Source of the DNA: Marinilabiliaceae bacterium
GTDB lineage: Bacteria; Bacteroidota; Bacteroidia; Bacteroidales; Marinilabiliaceae
DNA: 5,228 nucleotides
Assembly: GCA_027010905.1 (NCBI GenBank)
Contig: JALVBA010000348.1
Location: 1-5,228, forward strand
Direction of reading: 5' to 3'
Position 1 is the first letter of the stretch. Every line of letters begins with the position of its first letter. A program made the position numbers and the translations under genes. Shown piece after piece: positions 1 to 5,218 of this stretch. The notes beneath the pieces were generated by a model. That model saw nothing but the letters and a program-made list of their open reading frames with translations. It had not been told where the DNA came from and ran no database searches.

Positions 1-1
1 A

Positions 2-256
2 ATGTATAGCCTGTTAGAATCTGAAGGGATAAATATATATCGGTCTAGAATGGATGCCGGTTCGTACTCAAAAGAAATTATAGACATGGTAGACAAACAC
101 AGTAACCTATTTTATATACGTGCCAATAAAAGTGCAAGTTTGTTTGAGCAAATAAGTGAAATGTCTGAATGGCAAAGTGTTGAAATAGTGACGGGGCAAT
201 TTTGGGTTACAACAATTAAACAACCTGTCACTATTGATAAGATCAATATCTCTTGA
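2..256 (+). pseudogene. IS1380-family transposase, 3'-truncated remnant (5' end outside window)
   Basis: The 84 visible residues resemble the middle of IS1380-family DDE transposases common in Bacteroidales. The segment RSRMDAGSYSKEIID (about residues 14-28) fits the region of the second catalytic aspartate. It is followed by the family-typical NLFYIRANKSASLFEQI stretch and a W-x-x-VEI segment. In the family, roughly 200 further residues should follow, including the third acidic catalytic residue. Here the similarity fades around residue 70-75 and a TGA stop ends the frame at 254-256, so the product cannot be a complete transposase. The ATG at position 2 is probably internal, because full-length proteins have about half their length before this point. 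I saw no continuation in the other frames downstream and no recognisable terminal inverted repeat. The family call is from memory of motifs. The truncation is seen directly, but whether it is a deletion or a frameshift plus decay is not resolved. Confidence 0.72.
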
Positions 257-260
257 CTAG

Positions 261-270
261 AACAGCTGTT
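261..270. repeat. 10-bp perfect palindrome AACAGCTGTT
   Basis: AACAGCTGTT reads the same on both strands and lies just after the transposase remnant, in the 49-bp tail-to-tail gap before the end of the M64 peptidase gene. It has no loop and no T-tract, so it is not a terminator. It could be a chance palindrome, a scar of the mobile element, or a protein-binding site. The rest of the gap is AT-rich and shows no clear terminator for either gene. Confidence 0.35.
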
Positions 271-305
271 ATTAAAAATATAGGATTATAAATACATTAA
301 TAAAT

Positions 306-1580
306 CTACTCGGTCAAAAAAGTTACCATATCAATAATTGCTTTTTGACATGCAGGGCAAAAACCCTCTGCCTCGTTCGTTTTCATCCGGCAATCAATTG
401 CCGGCCGGTATATTCCCTTTGTCATATATCCACCACCTTCGTACACCCCAACATTAAGTGTGTCGGTTGGAGGGGTGGGGATGGGTGTCTTTTTGGCAAG
501 TAGTGCATTCCATTTCTTATCAAAGTTTACCAAAGTAGTGATGTTCGGTTGCCAGGGTTCAATCTTAATATTAAAAAAATCGACATAAGCTACTTCCGAA
601 GAGTAGTACTCGTCGGCCAATCCGGCAAAGGCATGCCCAAACTCATGAATGAAAACCTCCTTTGAAAGCACATTGTCTACAGTTGTCAGACTAAAGTGGT
701 TAAATATGCCACCTCCGCCGTATTTGTCTGAATTAACCAATATATATATCTGATCGTAAGGGGCATTTGCGGCATAGTCTCTTATCGACTTAACATCATA
801 CGACTCCAGGTAGCGGTCGATATTAAAGGTGTTGAATGATGAGTTAACGGCAGTTTTAACCCACACATCTTCTCTTGGATTATCACACCCCGATTGCTCA
901 GAGATAGCACCAACAGCCCAGATATTGAATTTGTCTTTCAACTTATTGTATGGTGGAAAGGAGAAGAGATAGTCTGTTAATCGTTTTAAGTCACCGATAA
1001 ATTTATCCTGTTCATCTTTAGTGTACCCTTCAGCAATAAAGACAATATCAATATTTTTATCACTACTTCCATTATAAACAACTTTTGTTACTTCGGCTGA
1101 TTTTGGCTTTTCGCGCGATATGTTATAGGAGACGGGATCAATAACTGTTTTGTATAGTGAGCTGTATGTCCCGCCCCTCTCTCTGGCTTTTATCTCTATC
1201 TCAACTATATTTTTGGGGAATGGACAGCTTACCGTTTGATAGAACGCTTTAGAAACATCCTTTGCCTCTTCAGTTGTTTTCCACTCTTCGAAAAGAGTAC
1301 AGAAACCTGATGAGTATATTGTATCATGTGTTGAACTGTCGTACATATAAAAACGGTACTCTCCGTAACCGAAAGTGTCAATCAGGTTCTTTTTAGTCCC
1401 TCCCCAGAAAGGCTCTTCTTTCAGCTCCATCAGGTGAGCCGATTGAACTTTGCTATTTCCGGTAAGCACAAAATCTATTCGTAACGAGGAGTCTTCGAAG
1501 TAATTATAGTAATTGATCTGTGAAAAGGAAAACAGATGAACTGTAAAAAAAAGCAGTAAGATGGTTGTAATATTCTTCAT
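306..1580 (-). CDS. Secreted M64-family zinc metallopeptidase (IgA-protease-like)
   Basis: This 424-residue protein has a typical export signal at its N-terminus: MKN, a hydrophobic run ITTILLLFFTVHLF, then SFSQ. There is no lipobox cysteine, so a signal-peptidase-I substrate released to the periplasm or outside is likely. Residues about 25-150 fit the beta-rich M64 N-terminal domain and about 165-424 the peptidase domain. The zinc site is HEFGHAFAGLADEY at 312-325: H312 and H316 are ligands, E313 is catalytic, and an acidic residue of the ADEY part is the probable third ligand. A C-terminal cysteine group (C397, then FCPAC at 407-411) matches a conserved family feature. The founding member, from Clostridium ramosum, cleaves IgA; most Bacteroidales homologues have unknown substrates, so IgA cleavage is not claimed here. 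The frame is open back to 1718, but the start at 1580 gives a clean signal peptide and the ATT-ATG context, and it excludes 46 residues overlapping the divergent gene. A start at 1598 is a weaker alternative. Confidence 0.88.
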   Translation of the reverse strand: MKNITTILLLFFTVHLFSFSQINYYNYFEDSSLRIDFVLTGNSKVQSAHLMELKEEPFWGGTKKNLIDTFGYGEYRFYMYDSSTHDTIYSSGFCTLFEEWKTTEEAKDVSKAFYQTVSCPFPKNIVEIEIKARERGGTYSSLYKTVIDPVSYNISREKPKSAEVTKVVYNGSSDKNIDIVFIAEGYTKDEQDKFIGDLKRLTDYLFSFPPYNKLKDKFNIWAVGAISEQSGCDNPREDVWVKTAVNSSFNTFNIDRYLESYDVKSIRDYAANAPYDQIYILVNSDKYGGGGIFNHFSLTTVDNVLSKEVFIHEFGHAFAGLADEYYSSEVAYVDFFNIKIEPWQPNITTLVNFDKKWNALLAKKTPIPTPPTDTLNVGVYEGGGYMTKGIYRPAIDCRMKTNEAEGFCPACQKAIIDMVTFLTE

Positions 1581-1594
1581 AATTAAGATATTTG
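1565..1594 (+). promoter_or_regulatory. Candidate promoter for the mechanosensitive channel gene
   Basis: GATATTTG at 1587-1594 matches the Bacteroidetes -7 consensus TAnnTTTG at five of its six defined positions. A TTG at 1565-1567 sits 19 bp upstream, a plausible -33 position. Transcription would start near 1600, about 35 nt before the ATG at 1635. The -33 part lies inside the signal-peptide codons of the divergent peptidase gene, so the two promoters would overlap back to back. The match is imperfect and short, so this is tentative. Confidence 0.28.
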
Positions 1595-1627
1595 TCATGT
1601 AAATAAAATTAAAAAAACTGCCTAAAA

Positions 1628-1635
1628 CAAAATTA
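1628..1635 (-). promoter_or_regulatory. Candidate -7 promoter element for the M64 peptidase gene
   Basis: On the minus strand this reads TAATTTTG, an exact match to the Bacteroidetes sigma-ABfr -7 consensus TAnnTTTG. It would start transcription near 1620-1624, giving a leader of about 40 nt before the start codon at 1580. It touches the first base of the divergent channel gene's ATG at 1635. I do not see a TTTG -33 box at the expected spacing. If real, it lies downstream of the longest possible start at 1718, which supports the shorter gene model. Confidence 0.4.
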
Positions 1636-2936
1636 TGGAAGATAAACAGGAGTTTGTTAAAAAAGCCGGAGATGTGGGATTTCATTTTGATCAGGTAAAT
1701 GGTTGGATAACAGAACAACTTTTGGAAATAGGGCTTAGTAACTTTTATGTAGACATACTAAGAGTAGTTATTCTATTGACCTTTATGCTCCTTGTTAGTT
1801 GGATTGCCGATATTATTGTCAAGCGCTATGTGTTAAAGGCCATTGAACGGATATTTAAAAAAACAAAGTCAAAATATGATGATTATCTAATTAAGCGTAG
1901 GGTGTTTGTTAAGCTGTCACATATTGTGCCAGCACTAATTATACTGTTCTACATTGGTACTGTTTTCAATAACCTGCCTGTTGTCAGTAATTTTATCTCT
2001 AATCTGATAATTATCTATATCATTTTTATCTTAGTATCAAGCATCAGCTCTCTACTGAAAGCCTTTGACGATATCTACAATAATTTTGATTTTGCCAATG
2101 AGCGACCAATCAAAGGTTATATCCAGGTTGTACTAATAATCGTATACTCTATAGCAGCGATAATATCTACCTCTGTTCTTTTCGGTATTGATTTGACTGC
2201 AATATTTACCGGGATGGGTGCTGTTGCTGCAGTTATACTTTTGATTTTTAAAGATACAATTTTGGGTCTTGTAGCCGGAGTTCAGCTAACAGCCAATAAC
2301 ATGGTGAAGATAGGAGATTGGATATCTATGCCATCTCATAACGCTGACGGAACCGTTCTAGAAATTACCCTTAATACAGTTAAGGTGCAAAATTGGGACA
2401 AGACAATTTCTACAATTCCTACCTATGCACTTGTTACAAACTCTTTCTCTAACTGGCGCGGCATGGAAGAGTCGGGTGGAAGAAGGATTAAACGTAATAT
2501 TGGTATTGATATGCAGAGCGTTAAGTTTTGTGACGAAGAAATGATATCGAAATTTAAGAAGATTGGATATTTAAAAGACTATATTGATAGGAAGAGTAAC
2601 GAGTTGGTGGAGTACAATAAAGCCAACAAAATTGATGATACTGTTTTGGTTAATGGTCGACGTATGACAAATCTGGGTGTGTTTCGTAAATATTTGGAAG
2701 AGTATCTTCTGCATCATCCTAATATTAATAACGATATGACTTTTCTGGTACGTCATCTTCAACCAACAGAGAAAGGTATACCTATGGAGATTTATGTTTT
2801 TAGTAAGGATCAGGCATGGGCTAAATATGAAGCTATTCAGGCTGATATATTTGACCATATCCTTGCCGTTCTATCTGAATTTGAGTTGAGTGTATTTCAG
2901 TTTCCAACAGGAGGTGACCTGAAAAATCTTAATTAG
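1635..2936 (+). CDS. MscS-type mechanosensitive ion channel, YbdG/MscM subfamily
   Basis: This 433-residue inner-membrane protein is predicted to form a homo-oligomeric channel that opens under membrane tension and releases solutes on hypo-osmotic shock. Hydrophobic helices are visible at about residues 40-61, 94-112, 118-142, 160-184 and 185-217. The last, rich in Gly and Ala (FTGMGAVAAVILLIFKDTI), corresponds to the pore-lining helix of MscS. It leads into the beta domain with KIGDWISMPSHNADGTVLEI (225-244), then TVKVQNWDKTISTIPT (248-263) and SNWRGMEESGGRRIKR (272-287). These motifs closely resemble E. coli YbdG (about 415 residues) and separate it from short three-helix MscS. A cytoplasmic alpha/beta domain fills the C-terminus. 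YbdG is a small-conductance channel linked to osmotic adaptation. The ATG is preceded by an A-rich leader and ATT, with no Shine-Dalgarno. The gene is divergent from the peptidase by 54 bp and apparently monocistronic, although no clear terminator follows. Confidence 0.9.
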   Translation: MEDKQEFVKKAGDVGFHFDQVNGWITEQLLEIGLSNFYVDILRVVILLTFMLLVSWIADIIVKRYVLKAIERIFKKTKSKYDDYLIKRRVFVKLSHIVPALIILFYIGTVFNNLPVVSNFISNLIIIYIIFILVSSISSLLKAFDDIYNNFDFANERPIKGYIQVVLIIVYSIAAIISTSVLFGIDLTAIFTGMGAVAAVILLIFKDTILGLVAGVQLTANNMVKIGDWISMPSHNADGTVLEITLNTVKVQNWDKTISTIPTYALVTNSFSNWRGMEESGGRRIKRNIGIDMQSVKFCDEEMISKFKKIGYLKDYIDRKSNELVEYNKANKIDDTVLVNGRRMTNLGVFRKYLEEYLLHHPNINNDMTFLVRHLQPTEKGIPMEIYVFSKDQAWAKYEAIQADIFDHILAVLSEFELSVFQFPTGGDLKNLN

Positions 2937-2997
2937 ATGAGTTAGTCGGATATAGCTGTTATTTTGGATTGTAACTTCATCTTTTTAGTTTAAAAGA

Positions 2998-3028
2998 TTG
3001 GAAATTCTAAAGGATTATTTTATTTTAG
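2998..3028 (+). promoter_or_regulatory. Candidate promoter for the Lrp/AsnC-type gene
   Basis: TATTTTAG at 3021-3028 differs from the Bacteroidetes -7 consensus TAnnTTTG at one defined position. A TTG at 2998-3000 lies 20 bp upstream, suitable for a -33 box. Transcription would begin near 3031-3034, giving a leader of roughly 55-60 nt and placing the start site next to the dyad at 3034-3053. A second copy of TATTTTAG at 3071-3078 lacks a matching upstream box and would make the message nearly leaderless. Confidence 0.33.
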
Positions 3029-3085
3029 TACCAAATCGTAAATTATTACGGTTATAAAATTACAATCTTTTATTTTAGACCAACT
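3018..3085 (+). repeat. 10-bp direct repeat TTTATTTTAG, 50 bp apart, each followed by ACCAA
   Basis: TTTATTTTAG occurs at 3018-3027 plus G at 3028 on a one-base-shorter reading of the first T run, and again at 3068-3078; the exact shared core is TTTTATTTTAG-like, with TATTTTAG at 3021-3028 and 3071-3078. Each copy is followed by ACCAA, directly in the second and after one extra T in the first. The 50-bp offset is close to five helical turns, and the CGTAA-N4-TTACG dyad lies between the copies. Possible readings are paired promoter -7 boxes, a regulator-binding site, or a small local duplication. AT-rich sequence makes such repeats less surprising. Confidence 0.4.
3034..3053. promoter_or_regulatory. 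Candidate operator: dyad CGTAA-N4-TTACG upstream of the Lrp-type gene
   Basis: The arms CGTAA (3037-3041) and TTACG (3046-3050) are perfect inverted repeats around an AT-only spacer, ATTA. One mismatched pair further out, two more pairs match (AA at 3034-3035 with TT at 3052-3053), giving a 20-bp imperfect dyad centred at 3043.5. Lrp/AsnC-family regulators usually bind short dyads with an A/T centre and often autoregulate. Position 37-56 bp upstream of the ATG, next to a possible transcription start, fits self-repression. The DNA symmetry is seen; the regulatory role is inferred. Confidence 0.4.
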
Positions 3086-3089
3086 TATT

Positions 3090-3554
3090 ATGAGCAATAA
3101 CTTACAAATTGATAGTTTAGATAAGAAAATTCTATCTCTAATAACTAAAAATGCCAGAATACCCTTTCTTGAAGTTGCCCGTGAATGTAATGTGTCAGGA
3201 GCCGCTATACATCAGCGTATTCAGCGACTAGTGTCTACAGGAGTAATAAAGGGTTCAGAGTTTATTGTTAATCCAGCAAAGATTGGTTATCATACTTGTG
3301 CTTTTATGGGTATCTTCTTGAAAAAGGCCAGTATGTTTGATAAGGTTGTCGAAATGCTTGAGTCAATACCTCAGATTGTTGAGTGTCACTACACCACTGG
3401 TCAATATGCAATTTTTATTAAGATATACGCTCATAACAACGAGCACCTGAAAAGTATCTTGCATAATAAACTACAAGCTATCACAGGTATTTCGGCTACT
3501 GAGACAATCATCTCTCTAGAAGAGTCATTTAAGAGACAGATTCCTGTTGAGTAG
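3090..3554 (+). CDS. Lrp/AsnC-family transcriptional regulator
   Basis: This 154-residue cytoplasmic protein has the family's usual length and two-domain plan. Residues 8-55 form the winged helix-turn-helix: LDKKILSLITKNARIPFLEV, then the recognition part CNVSGAAIHQRIQRLVSTGVI (33-53). Residues about 66-145 form the RAM ligand-binding/oligomerisation domain, with the family pattern of a beta strand (TCAFMGIFLK), a helix (VVEMLESIP), then VECHYTTGQYAIFIKIYA. The G in TTGQYA matches the conserved Gly-x-x-Asp/Tyr region that lies near the amino-acid binding site. Family members form dimers to octamers and respond to amino acids, but neither the ligand nor the regulon can be read from this window; no amino-acid biosynthesis or transport gene is adjacent. 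ATG follows ATT with no Shine-Dalgarno. The upstream dyad and repeat suggest autoregulation. The ung-like gene begins 78 bp downstream on the same strand, so co-transcription is possible. Confidence 0.93.
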   Translation: MSNNLQIDSLDKKILSLITKNARIPFLEVARECNVSGAAIHQRIQRLVSTGVIKGSEFIVNPAKIGYHTCAFMGIFLKKASMFDKVVEMLESIPQIVECHYTTGQYAIFIKIYAHNNEHLKSILHNKLQAITGISATETIISLEESFKRQIPVE

Positions 3555-3632
3555 GGTTTTAGGATTTAGGTTTCAAGTTACTAGTTTCACCTGCTATTCT
3601 CAATATTATAATTGTATTAAACAGTTTTTTTT
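3555..3632 (+). other. Intergenic leader before the ung-like gene, ending in a T8 tract
   Basis: This 78-bp gap holds a small tandem-like run (TTTTAGG then ATTTAGG at about 3557-3570), a weak dyad CAAT-N6-ATTG at 3601-3614, and eight T residues at 3625-3632 directly against the ATG at 3633. I find no Shine-Dalgarno, no convincing TAnnTTTG element and no hairpin before the T tract that would make it an intrinsic terminator. The ung-like gene may therefore be read through from the regulator gene, or may use a weak promoter I cannot recognise. Confidence 0.4.
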
Positions 3633-4367
3633 ATGAGTAAATTGTTACAAAATATTCATGCCCCTGTTCATGAGTCGTGGAGAGATTTTTTATCAGAAGA
3701 GATAGTTAAGGAGTTAACAGAGATTGAGAATAGCACTATGAATAAGTTGGAGTCTACGCCACCCATTCCTAGAGTGCTACATTTTTTGACCAATAATCTG
3801 GATAGTGCAAAAGTTGTTATTATAGGTCAGGATCCCTATCCACAAGCGGGGGTGGCAACAGGTCGTGCATTTGAGGTAGGCACTTTGAAGAGCTGGGATG
3901 AGACATTTAGAAATGTATCTCTGAAAAATATTATAAGAGCTCTCTATTCTGCTTACAATGGTGAATATCTTACCTACACTCTGATTAAAGAGAAGATGAA
4001 AGATAATCTTTTTGATTCTACTTTTTCGATCCTGCCTCCCAATAAGCTGTTCAGAAGCTGGGAGAAGCAGGGTGTGCTGCTGCTAAACACCTCCTTTACC
4101 TGTGAAATAGGTAAGCCCGGCAGTCACTCTAAAAAGTGGAATAGTTTCACCTCATCACTACTGTCTTATGTGAATGATCGAAACCCGGATATAACTTGGT
4201 TCTTATGGGGTAATCATGCAAAGAGTATAACCTCTCATCTTGTCATGAAAAATATGTATGCCTCAAATCATCCTATGATTTGCAAAAAAGGTGATGATGA
4301 CTATCTTTTTGGAAAAGTTAATATGTTTGACGAAACAAAATCCCTAATAAATTGGAAAGGGGTTTGA
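3633..4367 (+). CDS. ung: Divergent family-1 uracil-DNA glycosylase
   Basis: The 244-residue protein fits family-1 uracil-DNA glycosylase, which cuts uracil from DNA to start base-excision repair. Motif 1 is VVIIGQDPYPQAGVATGRAF (61-80), with D67 as the water-activating aspartate, Y69 blocking thymine and F80 stacking on uracil. Motif 2 is GVLLLNTSFT (147-156), with N152 recognising uracil. LWGNHAK (191-197) and NHPMICKKG (212-220) match the later LLWGSHAQ and HPSPLS motifs, with H213 as catalytic histidine. The C-terminal INWKGV resembles the family's IDW end. Departures from E. coli Ung: DPYH is DPYP, the PPS loop is absent, GS is GN, HPSPLS is HPMICK with no intercalating leucine, and the F80-to-N152 span is 72 residues against 46. 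Poxvirus D4 also has DPYP and is active, so the proline alone does not rule out catalysis. It may be a second, specialised Ung; activity is likely but unproven. The start codon follows a T8 run with no Shine-Dalgarno. Confidence 0.85.
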   Translation: MSKLLQNIHAPVHESWRDFLSEEIVKELTEIENSTMNKLESTPPIPRVLHFLTNNLDSAKVVIIGQDPYPQAGVATGRAFEVGTLKSWDETFRNVSLKNIIRALYSAYNGEYLTYTLIKEKMKDNLFDSTFSILPPNKLFRSWEKQGVLLLNTSFTCEIGKPGSHSKKWNSFTSSLLSYVNDRNPDITWFLWGNHAKSITSHLVMKNMYASNHPMICKKGDDDYLFGKVNMFDETKSLINWKGV

Positions 4368-4377
4368 TGTGGAGCCG

Positions 4378-4447
4378 TGAGGATTTATTCAAGGAATAGA
4401 GGTTAGCAAGAATTTCACATCACATATCCCAACATCATAAATCCTCA
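4378..4447. repeat. 11-bp inverted repeat in the convergent ung/yaaA gap
   Basis: TGAGGATTTAT (4378-4388) and ATAAATCCTCA (4437-4447) are perfect reverse complements, bounding a 70-bp segment with a 48-nt interior. The right arm includes the yaaA stop codon. A second, nested pairing is possible between TGATGTG (4365-4371, overlapping the ung stop) and CACATCA (4416-4422). A transcript from either strand could fold into a long-loop stem, which might protect or end both converging messages. However, neither side has a T tract and the loop is long, so this is not a standard intrinsic terminator. No target-site duplication flanks it, so a miniature transposable element is not supported either. 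Confidence 0.45.
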
Positions 4448-5218
4448 TTGGTACTCCCGCGTGAAAACCGGTTTGTCTGACGTGGATAGGTTACTGTTGA
4501 AATAATAGCCATCTTCATTAAAGCCTAAAAGATCTTCGGGATTGGTAATCTCATTTTGAATTATATACCTTGTCATCAATCCTCTGGCTTTCTTGGCAAA
4601 GATGCTTATGATTTTGTACTCACCGTTTTTAGAGTTTTTGAAGATTGGGGTTATTACTTTTGCATTCAGCCTCTTTGTGTTTATACTTTTGAAATACTCG
4701 TTTGATGCCAGATTGATAAAAACTTCTGACCTGTTTTCTATCATATCCTGATTTAAAAGTTCGGTAATCTTATCACCCCAAAATTTATAAAGATTATCCC
4801 CTTTGGCGTTTTTAAGTTTTGCACCCATCTCAAGCCTGTAGGGCAGTATCAAGTCTAAGGGGCGTAACAGTCCGTATAATCCTGAGAGCAGAGAGAGATG
4901 CTTTTGGGCAAACTCAATATTACTGTCTGACAGACTGTTCGCATCCATTGCGGCATAAACATCTCCCTTAAAAGCAAATATAGCCTGTCGGGCCTCCTGC
5001 TGAGGGTGGGGGTAGTGCCAATTCTGATAGCGGTCGTAGTTTAGTTTTGCCAGCGTAGGACTAATATTCATCAATCCGGCAAGTTCATCCCTGTTCTTAC
5101 TTTTTAAAATTTTTGCAAGTGCTGATGCTTCGTCGGAGAACCGAATACCGGTATAAGTCTCTATGGAAGTATGGATGATTGTATCAATCTTCTTGGCCGG
5201 TGATATTACTATATGCAT
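4445..5218 (-). CDS. yaaA: Peroxide stress protein YaaA (DUF328/UPF0246)
   Basis: This 257-residue cytoplasmic protein matches E. coli YaaA (258 residues) along its whole length. Visible family motifs are ISPAK (5-9), ARQAIFAFKGDVY (76-88), LSGLYGLLRPLDL (111-123) with PYRLEMG (126-132), FWGD (146-149), INLASNEYFKS (168-178) and KKARGLMTRYII (209-220), ending in a GF-N-x-x-GY-x-F segment. In E. coli, yaaA is induced by hydrogen peroxide through OxyR and lowers free intracellular iron, limiting Fenton damage to DNA; the protein has a DNA-binding cantaloupe fold with a helix-hairpin-helix motif. The role here is inferred from homology. The ATG at 5218 starts the conserved MHIVISPAK and follows ATT, with no Shine-Dalgarno. 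Only 10 bp of upstream sequence is present, so its promoter and any OxyR control cannot be judged. It converges on the ung-like gene with a 77-bp gap. Confidence 0.96.
   Translation of the reverse strand: MHIVISPAKKIDTIIHTSIETYTGIRFSDEASALAKILKSKNRDELAGLMNISPTLAKLNYDRYQNWHYPHPQQEARQAIFAFKGDVYAAMDANSLSDSNIEFAQKHLSLLSGLYGLLRPLDLILPYRLEMGAKLKNAKGDNLYKFWGDKITELLNQDMIENRSEVFINLASNEYFKSINTKRLNAKVITPIFKNSKNGEYKIISIFAKKARGLMTRYIIQNEITNPEDLLGFNEDGYYFNSNLSTSDKPVFTREYQ

Noticed and set aside
2571..2858. A 95-codon open frame on the minus strand
   Set aside because: It lies entirely inside the channel gene, which has strong family motifs across this span; its own translation has no recognisable domain, so it is a shadow frame.
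3557..3570. TTTTAGG-ATTTAGG as a telomere-like or regulatory tandem repeat
   Set aside because: There are only two imperfect units in AT-rich DNA, too few to support a repeat array.
3601..3614. CAAT-N6-ATTG dyad before ung as a second Lrp-type operator
   Set aside because: The arms are only 4 bp, AT-rich, and do not share the CGTAA sequence of the better upstream dyad; chance is likely.
3625..3632. T8 run as an intrinsic terminator of the Lrp-type gene
   Set aside because: No GC-containing hairpin precedes it, and it abuts the ATG of the next gene.
4378..4447. 70-bp miniature inverted-repeat transposable element
   Set aside because: The terminal repeats are only 11 bp, no target-site duplication flanks them, and one arm is part of the yaaA coding end. 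No second copy is present in the window.
3090..5218. Lrp-type regulator, Ung and YaaA as one novel DNA-damage or anti-phage system
   Set aside because: yaaA is on the opposite strand and convergent, the regulator is of a widespread stand-alone type, and no nuclease, modification or effector gene is present; the neighbourhood does not require a joint function.
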